This document shows, piece by piece, positions 57,532-64,000 of a stretch of 64,000 bases of DNA; position 1 is the first letter of the stretch, and each line of letters begins with the position of its first letter. The DNA is from RCIO01 sp040880025. Its GTDB lineage: Bacteria > Pseudomonadota > Alphaproteobacteria > Rhizobiales > Rhizobiaceae. The translations under genes were made by a program, and so were the position numbers. Under the pieces are notes generated by a model. That model was given only the letters and a program-made list of their open reading frames with translations, had not been told where the DNA came from and searched no databases. The stretch lies in the NCBI GenBank assembly GCA_040880025.1, contig JBBDJD010000019.1, positions 1 to 64,000 of the forward strand. Reading direction: 5' to 3'.

Positions 57532-58872
57532 TTAGTCCGCATCCTCAGCGCCTATCGTCAGGCTTGCGAGGCGCTTGGTCAGTGCTTCCTTGACTGCGCT
57601 GTGGATCGCTTCGGGGAAGTTTTTCGGCAGGTCCTTTTCGACCAGTTCTATCGCGCGCCTGGCAGTATCGGCCATTTCCTCAACGGATTGCTTGATCAAC
57701 GCTCTCGGCAGCCCCGCTGCCTCCCCGCTCTGGGCGAAGTGCCGACCATGAATCTGCTCGATCTTGTAGCGGTTGTTTTTGCCGACGGACATGGCGAGCT
57801 TCATCTGCTTTTGCTGGATTTGATGAGCCTTGAGGCTCGGCTCGGCCGTCAGGATGTCATAGAGCGGCGTCAGGCGATAACGTCCGCCGGGTCCAAGGAA
57901 GATGCTGAAATTCTTGGCATGGCCGTCCGTTGCGCCAAGCAGCCAGAATAGAATCTGGGCCTTGAAGACGGTTGCCTGATCGTCGGCGGGCGTATCGCTG
58001 CCCTTGAGCAGGTTGAGGATATCGATCAGGCGCGGTCCACCATCGCTTTGGTATTTGCGCGACGGTGGGATGGACAGCGCCTGACAGCAATCTTCCTGGG
58101 GCAGCCGCAGCAGGCGCCCGTCGTTCGTCCAGCGCCGGTCGAAACGTTCGATCACCAAGGCGGTTGTTTTGCCAAAGGTGTGAATGTCGGCCTTGTTCAC
58201 GGGCAATCCGAAAGCCGCGGCCAATTTCAGGCAATAATATTCGTTTTCGACGCTGTTGGAGAGATCGATGCCGTTCGGCAATTCGCCGATCTGTGTCTTG
58301 AAGATGTGGGTGGTTGGCGTCGTGCCATGCGGCTTGAGCCATTTTCCCTTATGCCAGAGCAGGGCGGTTTTCTCCTGAGCGCCAGCAACCGAAATCCGGA
58401 AATCATCATCGCGGTCGAGACCAAGCGGTGCCTGCGCCAGACCTTTGAGAAGCTTTTCGATCGCTTGGTCGTCGACGGTCTCGCCGATAAGGAGCTGGTG
58501 GTTGGAACCAGCACCACCACCAGCAGTAGCATCGTCGGCCCCGACAAACTGCAAAGCACCAACGCAGTCGTGGCCGATGGCAGCGAGAAGGCTGTAGGCG
58601 TCGACGCCTGCAGCGCCAACCTTCTCGGCAACGCGCTTGCGCAGCGCATCCGAATCGGGAAGCAAATTGTCGAAGACTGCGACAACAGGCTCGCCGCGAT
58701 AGGCATCTTCGCGCAACGGCAGTGACAGGGAGACCGGGAGAGCGTTTTCCCATGACAGCCAGCTGTCATCATATTGAAAGTGGATGGCGCCGCTGGGCGC
58801 CTTGCTCAAATGGCCGACGAGTCGATTGTTGAGCAGCACGTGCAGCGGTGGATGCTGACGACGCCGTGGCAT
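57532..58872 (-). CDS. hipA: HipA-type serine/threonine kinase toxin
   Basis: A 446-aa HipA. The N-terminal HipA domain (LHVLLNNRLVGHLSKAPSGA, YDDSWL, LPVSLSLPL) and the C-terminal kinase with FRISVAGAQEKTALLWHKGK (nucleotide loop), THIFKTQ, ENEYYCLKLAAAFGLPV and the catalytic LLGATDGHAKNFSIF (about 313-327), then TPLYDILTA. HipA phosphorylates GltX and causes growth arrest. Its start overlaps the hipB stop by one base (TAATG). Confidence 0.92.
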   Translation of the reverse strand: MPRRRQHPPLHVLLNNRLVGHLSKAPSGAIHFQYDDSWLSWENALPVSLSLPLREDAYRGEPVVAVFDNLLPDSDALRKRVAEKVGAAGVDAYSLLAAIGHDCVGALQFVGADDATAGGGAGSNHQLLIGETVDDQAIEKLLKGLAQAPLGLDRDDDFRISVAGAQEKTALLWHKGKWLKPHGTTPTTHIFKTQIGELPNGIDLSNSVENEYYCLKLAAAFGLPVNKADIHTFGKTTALVIERFDRRWTNDGRLLRLPQEDCCQALSIPPSRKYQSDGGPRLIDILNLLKGSDTPADDQATVFKAQILFWLLGATDGHAKNFSIFLGPGGRYRLTPLYDILTAEPSLKAHQIQQKQMKLAMSVGKNNRYKIEQIHGRHFAQSGEAAGLPRALIKQSVEEMADTARRAIELVEKDLPKNFPEAIHSAVKEALTKRLASLTIGAEDAD

Positions 58873-59123
58873 TAAAAGATGTCCTCAATGTCCGATGGCG
58901 CGCCTTTGGAACGCGGCGCAACCTGCAGTTCCAGTTCGAGTGCGGCTAACACAGCCAGGATCGTTTCCAGCCTGGCGGCCGGATTGCCGGCTTCCATGAG
59001 CGAGATCGTTTCCTGGCGCAAGCCGGCTTTGTCGCCGAGTTGCGTCTGGTTGAGGCCACGCTGTTTTCGGGCGCGGCGGATCAGATTGCCAATTTGCTTG
59101 GGCGTGCGTGCGAGTTCGGTCAT
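58872..59123 (-). CDS. hipB: HipB-type antitoxin
   Basis: An 83-aa XRE-type helix-turn-helix protein (IGNLIRRARKQRGLNQTQLG, LRQETISLMEAGNPAARLET). HipB binds operators in its own promoter and neutralises HipA. The ATG at 59123 is chosen for AAAGGA upstream and the usual family start; the frame is open further to 59279. The promoter region has nested palindromes (59143-59243). Confidence 0.9.
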   Translation of the reverse strand: MTELARTPKQIGNLIRRARKQRGLNQTQLGDKAGLRQETISLMEAGNPAARLETILAVLAALELELQVAPRSKGAPSDIEDIF

Positions 59124-59142
59124 TCCTTTGCTCCCGAATCCA

Positions 59143-59243
59143 TTATGCGCTGTTTCCGATAAATGTGCAATATCGGAATTAGCGCATAATGTGATTTTAT
59201 GCGACAAGTAGCATAAGGCGAATTTATCGGAAGCAGCGCATAA
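59143..59243. promoter_or_regulatory. Nested palindromic operators before hipBA
   Basis: A 21-base arm at 59143-59163 and its reverse complement at 59223-59243 (one mismatch) enclose further pairs: CCGATA (59156-59161) with TATCGG (59171-59176), CGCATAA-N7-TTATGCG (59183-59203) and TTATGC-N8-GCATAA (59197-59216). HipB is known to bind several palindromes; these are strong candidates. Confidence 0.7.
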
Positions 59244-59275
59244 CTCTGTGGTCAAGCCAACGGCTAGAATGACCC

Positions 59276-60091
59276 TCAACCGGGCTTCCGGCTTTCCGTT
59301 CGATCAAAATACTCAGTTTTTGCGCGCTGTAGTCGTGCGTTCTGTTGATCCAGCCCCCAGCGACGGTCAGCGTAGAATTCAAGCGCTCTGCGCATTTCCA
59401 CCACGAGCGTCTCACCTTCAAATGCATACTCTCTGCGAACAGCGTCAGCCTGTTCTTCCGAAAGTTCCTCTCGAGGTTTCAGGGTAATGCGAGCGATGGT
59501 TTCCCAGTCATGATCCAGAGGTAGTGGATCATCTAGCGGGCGCGTGCTGAAACTGCTGACAGGATCAATCCTCAGCGGGACATAGTCGCGATATGCACAA
59601 TGCTTGAAGCTATAAGCGCGCACATGAACGCGCGCACCGTCAGATGCAAAGTGAGTGGGAGCAATCCATTGCGCCGGCTGTTCCCCCGTCGACATCGAAG
59701 TGTAGTCGATTTCGATTGCTTGGCTGTTCCCCATTACGCGACTCAGTCGAGCCAGGACCTCCGGATCACTCCTGCGCGTCAGTGAGGGCATGGCGCCAAA
59801 GCGATCTCCGCCTCCCTCCTGCAGAATGGATTGCCAATCTGCATATACGAGCTCTGGCGCCTGCGGCGCGTGGTCGGGCAGCGCGACATAGATTTTTCTT
59901 GCTGCATCATACCTCGGCGCGTTCTTGCCGGCTCGCGACAGATAGATCTTGAAATCCAACGCGGCCTGGGCGGGCGAGACCCCGAAACGCTCCATTAGGT
60001 CGCGGCGGTTCGCCCGACCATGCCAAGTGAAGCATTGATCGAGGAAAATCACTCGTTCCCGTTGCGCGTGCTTGAGGTCGTCGAACTTCAT
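59276..60091 (-). CDS. WYL-domain transcriptional regulator (BrxR/CapW-like)
   Basis: A 271-aa protein. The N-terminal winged helix is ERVIFLDQCFTWHGRANRRD, then LMERFGVSPAQAALDFKIYL. The middle WYL domain has AIEIDYTSMSTGEQPAQW, HFASDGARVHVRAYSFKHCA and YRDYVPLRI. A C-terminal dimerisation part ends with ALEFYADRRWGLDQQNARL. This size and order match BrxR/CapW regulators that control phage-defence operons. Divergent from sbcD with 73 bases between. Confidence 0.88.
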   Translation of the reverse strand: MKFDDLKHAQRERVIFLDQCFTWHGRANRRDLMERFGVSPAQAALDFKIYLSRAGKNAPRYDAARKIYVALPDHAPQAPELVYADWQSILQEGGGDRFGAMPSLTRRSDPEVLARLSRVMGNSQAIEIDYTSMSTGEQPAQWIAPTHFASDGARVHVRAYSFKHCAYRDYVPLRIDPVSSFSTRPLDDPLPLDHDWETIARITLKPREELSEEQADAVRREYAFEGETLVVEMRRALEFYADRRWGLDQQNARLQRAKTEYFDRTESRKPG

Positions 60092-60101
60092 AAAAAAACA
60101 C

Positions 60102-60158
60102 TTGACCGCATGAGTTAAGTCTGTCTACTTTTTATACATATATTTTTTAGACGGTCAA
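60102..60158. promoter_or_regulatory. Inverted repeat between the WYL gene and sbcD
   Basis: TTGACCG (60102-60108) and CGGTCAA (60152-60158) flank a very AT-rich core of 43 bases. It fits a divergent promoter bound by the WYL regulator. Confidence 0.55.
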
Positions 60159-60164
60159 TGACAA

Positions 60165-61325
60165 ATGAAGATTTTACACACAGCCGATTGGCATCTGGGG
60201 AGGCAGTTCTGCGGACAGACGCTCGAGTCTGATCACGATGCGGTTCTCGCTCAGGTGCTGGATGCGATCGAAACCCACCAGCCGGATGCATTGATAATTG
60301 CAGGTGACATATACGATCGAGCCTCGCCGCCAATCTCGGCCGTTCGACAATTCAATGCCTTTCTTGGAAAGGTTGCGTCCGAAAGCAGCAGCGCGATTGT
60401 CATGATCGCGGGCAATCACGATTCCGGTGACCGGATAGCATCACACGCCATACTTGCAGATCCAAAGAGAGCTCTCATCCGCGGACCTCTGTCTGTCCAC
60501 GAGCAACCGCTGATCATAGAAGACCAACATGGTCCGGTCGCGTTTAGCGGTCTTCCCTTTGGTAACGAATTCTCTGCCCGCGAATGCTACGGGGATACCT
60601 CGATCAGCTGTCCGGCGGACGTGCTGGCCGCCCAGGTGGCGTGTGCCCGGGCACACGTGCCGGAGGATGCCCGGTGGGTCATTGCCGCCCATGCATTCGT
60701 GGCAAACGCGACACCCAGCGAAAGTGAACGCTCCTTGCAAGTCGGCGGGATTGAGACCGTACCGGCCAGTGTCTTTGATGGAGCCCATTACATTGCGCTG
60801 GGCCATCTTCATCGTCCCCAGGGCGTGGGTGCTCCGCATATTCGGTACAGCGGTTCCCCGCTATCATACGGCTTTGACGAGGCCGAAAGCCAGAAGTCCA
60901 TGACGCTTGTCGATCTCGCGGCGGACGGAACGGTTTCACTGCAGGAGCTCCCCTTCACGCCCTCCAGAGCGGTTCGAATGTTCAAGGGGCCGATGAAAGA
61001 TCTTTTGGCGGTTGCCAGTGCGGCCCCTTCCGATGACTTCTTCAAGATCGTTCTGACCGACAAGGGCGCCATCATCGACCCGATGGGGCAGGTACGCGAG
61101 TATTATCCAAACGCAACGGTGCTCACCTACGAGCGTGACGAGGAAGCTGCGCCCGTGTCCGGCAGTGGCAGCACCAGCACCAGCACCAGCACCAGTCTCG
61201 ATGATCCCCTCGCCGTTGTTGGTGAATTTCTTTCTCATGTGCGCGGAGAAGAGCCGAGTGACGTGGAAACGACCATTGTCACGACGGCACTGAATCAGCT
61301 TGCGGCCGCGGAGGAGAATCCATGA
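60165..61325 (+). CDS. sbcD: SbcD-like DNA exonuclease subunit
   Basis: A 386-aa metallophosphoesterase of the Mre11/SbcD family. Motifs LHTADWHLGR (4-13), AGDIYDRA (about 45-52), MIAGNHDSGDRI (about 81-92), AAHAFV and ALGHLHRPQ give the two-metal site. It forms the nuclease of the SbcCD complex, which cuts hairpins and blocked DNA ends. A Ser-Thr repeat (SGSTSTSTSTS, about 334-344) encoded by AGCACC units lies in the C-terminal linker. Stop overlaps the sbcC start (ATGA). Confidence 0.92.
   Translation: MKILHTADWHLGRQFCGQTLESDHDAVLAQVLDAIETHQPDALIIAGDIYDRASPPISAVRQFNAFLGKVASESSSAIVMIAGNHDSGDRIASHAILADPKRALIRGPLSVHEQPLIIEDQHGPVAFSGLPFGNEFSARECYGDTSISCPADVLAAQVACARAHVPEDARWVIAAHAFVANATPSESERSLQVGGIETVPASVFDGAHYIALGHLHRPQGVGAPHIRYSGSPLSYGFDEAESQKSMTLVDLAADGTVSLQELPFTPSRAVRMFKGPMKDLLAVASAAPSDDFFKIVLTDKGAIIDPMGQVREYYPNATVLTYERDEEAAPVSGSGSTSTSTSTSLDDPLAVVGEFLSHVRGEEPSDVETTIVTTALNQLAAAEENP
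61170..61195 (+). repeat. AGCACC tandem repeat in sbcD
   Basis: About four copies of AGCACC and a partial one. The unit is six bases, so length changes add or remove Ser-Thr pairs without breaking the frame. Confidence 0.8.
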
Positions 61326-64000
61326 GACCCTTGCGACTGCGGATGCAGGCGTTTGGCCCCTATGCCGGCGAGCAGATCGTAGACTTTAGGACGGCACTTG
61401 GTGCTGGGCTTTTCGGCATCTATGGACCGACGGGATCGGGCAAGTCCTCGATATTCAGCGCCATATCTTTTGCACTTTTTGGCGAGCCGGCGAAACATGA
61501 TCAGGATGCGTCGTCACTCAGGTCGGACCATGCAACACGCGATTGTCTTACCGAGGTCGAACTTGTCTTCGAAGTGGGAGCGAACCGTTATCTTGTCCGC
61601 CGCTGCCCCGAACAGATGCGCCCGGCGCTGAGGGGTGAAGGGGAGACCCGGCAGCTTCATTGCGCATGGCTGTTCGACGTGAGCGGGCTGACGCTGCTCG
61701 ATATTACATCGGAGAATTGCGGGCATGTGATTGCGGAGCGGAAAACCAGAGAAGTCGACGAAGCTATCGAGCGCATATTGGGCTATGGCGCGGATCAGTT
61801 TCGTCAGATCGTTCTCCTGCCACAGGGACGGTTCGAAACCTTCCTCACTTCCAAGACCAATGATCGCCTGAAAATCCTTAGAGAGCTTTTTGATGTCTCA
61901 CTCTACAGGCGTCTCACACAGAAAATGGCTGACGACGCCAGGGTTGCGAGGGAGAAAATTCTGGCCGGTCGGTCAGCCTGTCAAAGCAGGCTGGAGCAAG
62001 AAGGTTTTCAAACGCAGGAGGCCCTGGCCGGAGGCCTGCAGCTGGCCACCGTGGAGCTGACAGCCGCTGGCGAAGGGACGGGAACCGCGCAGGCGAATGC
62101 GAAACGCGCTGAGGCGCATCTTGGAGAAGGTCGCCGGCAGGAAGGATTATTCGTCGAGGACGACATCGCGACGGGCGACCTGGCACGCCTTCAAGGCAAG
62201 GCGGACGAGATATCCCGTGACAAGGCAATCCATCAGGGTGCTTTGATTGCTCGTAACCTTGCTGACGTTGATCGCGCCGCCCAGTCTGCGAAGGAAGATG
62301 TCCGTGCTACTGACAAAGCACGCTTAGAAGCACTGTCGGCAAAAACCGGAGCGGCCGAGGGCGTCAAAGCCGCAGCAAAGGCGCTGGCCGACGAAAGAGC
62401 CAAAACCGGCGAATTGGAGAGTTGTCGTGAGCGCCTGGCCAACCTCAGGCGGCATCGCATCACGTTGCAGAATGCAGAAGGGCAAAAGACGGCAAGGGAT
62501 AAAGCGCATGCAGCAGCGGAGAGCAGCAGGAAGAATTTTGAAAGCTCATCCACCGAACATGAAAGGCTGGTCGCGCAGCATCGAACAGGGATGGACGGGC
62601 TAAAGGCTGCCAACGAACTTGCTGGCAAGCACTCAGTCCTGTCGACTTCCCTTCTAGGGGCAAGGGCCAAGCTTGATATGGCGCGCCGGTATCAACAAGC
62701 ACTGATCGCAGTCACTGAGGGAGAGGAAGCCGTTCAGCAGTCGCAGGACATTTGCGATTGCCGGCGAGCGGAGCTGAAAGTAACACAAACTGCACATGAC
62801 GAGGCCGAAGCCGCGCTCGCGGGTGCCCAGGCAATTCATCTTGCCGAAAAACTGCTACCGGGCCAGCCCTGTCCGGTATGTGGTTCAGCAGAGCATCCCG
62901 ATATTGCTCACGGTGATACGCAGACCGCCGGGCTAAACGACGGCTTCAAAGCCGCTCGGACGGAACTGGTGCGCGCACGCCAGAGCGAAGCAAGGGCGGG
63001 AGAGGCATTGGCTGCGGCGAAAGCCACGCTCGGCGAACGGCAGGAGACGCTAAACACATTTGAAAAACCCGACCAGGGACTATCCGAACTTCAAACATTG
63101 GAAGCGAGCATAAAGAGCGAGCTTGATGCGCTCGGGACGATGGAAGATCGCGCAGAGCTGAGCTCTCGCCTGCAAGCACTAGAAGGACAGATTGCCGACG
63201 CTGCCGCAAAACTGGAATCGGCGCGTCAGCTCCGTGACGATCGAGCAACCGCTTTCGCGTTAGCGAAACAGGCTCTCGAAAGTGCATTGGAATCGGTTCC
63301 GCAATTGATGCGTGAGAACTCGGCTCTGGAGCAGGCCATATCGAGCGTTGTGAGTGATATTGCGAAGCGTGAAGAAGCCTTGCAGCGAGCGATCGATATC
63401 GACCAGGCGGCCCAAGTGAAATTGGCGAGCGCAACAACCCACGCAGACAACGCGATAACCTACCATGAAAATGCATTGGTGAAAGCCGAAGCCGCTGCCA
63501 AAGCGTTAGCAGAGCGGCTCGCCATTCACGATCTCTCTGCTGATCAATATGCCGATCACAAAGCCAACATCGATCGCATCGACGAATTACAGTCAACGAT
63601 CGAAACATATGGCCAGCAACTTGCCGCCGCAAAGGATCGGGTCGCTCGCGCGCGAGCGAATATCGCGGAGATCGAGCGTCCTGATGTCGCAGTGCTCACC
63701 ACCGCCTACGAAGAAGCAGCCGAGGTCAGACAACAGGCGTTTGATCGCGAGGCTGCCGCCAAGGCTCGCGTTACCCATCTCAATTCGGTGAGTGCGTCAA
63801 TTTCCGCAACCATGGAAAAACTCGCGGAGTCTGAAGCCGCCGTTGCACCGCTCGGTGAACTGGCCGACGCCTTCGGCGGACGCAACAATGCAAAGATCGA
63901 ACTTGAGAGTTTTGCGATCGGCGCGATGTTCGATCGCGTTCTTGCCGCGGCCAATTTGCGCCTCATGCCGATGTCGCATGGGCGTTACAGACTGGAGCGC
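61322..64000 (+). CDS. sbcC: SbcC-like SMC ATPase subunit (3' end outside window)
   Basis: 893 codons of an open frame reaching the window edge. The N-terminus (LRLRMQAFGPYAGEQIVDF) leads to Walker A GPTGSGKSS (35-43) and the Q-loop LLPQGRFETFL (about 166-176). Long coiled coils flank a zinc hook CPVCGSAEHP with Cys517 and Cys520. The start of the C-terminal lobe is visible (FAIGAMFDRVLAAANLRLMP). SbcC drives and regulates the SbcD nuclease. Start by ATGA overlap. The Walker B end is outside the window. Confidence 0.92.
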   Translation, partial: MRPLRLRMQAFGPYAGEQIVDFRTALGAGLFGIYGPTGSGKSSIFSAISFALFGEPAKHDQDASSLRSDHATRDCLTEVELVFEVGANRYLVRRCPEQMRPALRGEGETRQLHCAWLFDVSGLTLLDITSENCGHVIAERKTREVDEAIERILGYGADQFRQIVLLPQGRFETFLTSKTNDRLKILRELFDVSLYRRLTQKMADDARVAREKILAGRSACQSRLEQEGFQTQEALAGGLQLATVELTAAGEGTGTAQANAKRAEAHLGEGRRQEGLFVEDDIATGDLARLQGKADEISRDKAIHQGALIARNLADVDRAAQSAKEDVRATDKARLEALSAKTGAAEGVKAAAKALADERAKTGELESCRERLANLRRHRITLQNAEGQKTARDKAHAAAESSRKNFESSSTEHERLVAQHRTGMDGLKAANELAGKHSVLSTSLLGARAKLDMARRYQQALIAVTEGEEAVQQSQDICDCRRAELKVTQTAHDEAEAALAGAQAIHLAEKLLPGQPCPVCGSAEHPDIAHGDTQTAGLNDGFKAARTELVRARQSEARAGEALAAAKATLGERQETLNTFEKPDQGLSELQTLEASIKSELDALGTMEDRAELSSRLQALEGQIADAAAKLESARQLRDDRATAFALAKQALESALESVPQLMRENSALEQAISSVVSDIAKREEALQRAIDIDQAAQVKLASATTHADNAITYHENALVKAEAAAKALAERLAIHDLSADQYADHKANIDRIDELQSTIETYGQQLAAAKDRVARARANIAEIERPDVAVLTTAYEEAAEVRQQAFDREAAAKARVTHLNSVSASISATMEKLAESEAAVAPLGELADAFGGRNNAKIELESFAIGAMFDRVLAAANLRLMPMSHGRYRLER

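Noticed and set aside
57490..57951. Plus-strand 153-aa frame after element copy B
   Set aside because: It lies inside hipA on the opposite strand and is a shadow, so copy B has no downstream gene.

Overview
The window is an rRNA operon followed by about 60 kb of mosaic accessory DNA. The host is most likely an alphaproteobacterium of the Hyphomicrobiales (rhizobial) type. The rRNA operon runs tRNA-Ala(UGC), 23S, 5S, tRNA-fMet; the 23S gene has an enlarged helix 9 hairpin; there are two MucR/Ros zinc-finger regulators, a HisKA_2-type PAS kinase, a DUF982 protein, and an ECF sigma factor with GGAAC/CGTC promoters. I cannot name the genus.

Layout. 1-3574: 3' end of an rrn operon. 3531-11927: a minus-strand block that reads toward tRNA-fMet. 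It holds a large serine recombinase whose reading frame stops inside the tRNA gene, a coupled 63-aa ORF, and a tightly overlapping series of membrane proteins around a VirD4-like coupling ATPase. This looks like the integration and transfer end of an integrative conjugative element using the tRNA-fMet 3' end (inference). 12040-16739: a two-gene unit with an HExxH metalloprotease, then a kinase and receiver pair. 16760-25407: IS110 and kinase remnants, two MucR paralogues, PilZ, zinc-ribbon and exported proteins, a TacAT-type toxin-antitoxin pair, ArdC behind a structured leader, and a resolvase. 25724-38061: DUF4242 with a divergent SARP-like regulator, a LysE exporter, an ECF sigma/anti-sigma locus with target genes, decayed genes, a LuxR regulator and a large exported protein. 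38319-43929: three degraded or chimeric resolvases around a LysR/hydrolase/methyltransferase segment. 44133-49348: an overlapping operon for giant surface proteins that join a pilin-like N-terminus to phage tail-fibre modules and S74 chaperones. 49353-64000: small genes, then a defence-type island with a PD-(D/E)XK protein, a DUF4011-helicase-nuclease, HipBA, a WYL regulator and SbcD/SbcC (SbcC runs off the window).

How the genes fit together. Recombinase, coupling protein and surface proteins look like transfer functions. ArdC, toxin-antitoxin modules and nucleases look like protection and stabilisation of the element. The ECF locus looks like envelope-stress regulation. The signals I find most worth following are a structured element occurring twice with compensating base pairs (before ardC, and as an orphan near 57.4 kb), the pilin/tail-fibre chimeras, a resolvase-DUF6118 gene fusion, divergent ECF promoters with identical elements, the nested palindromes before hipB, and the WYL-SbcCD locus.
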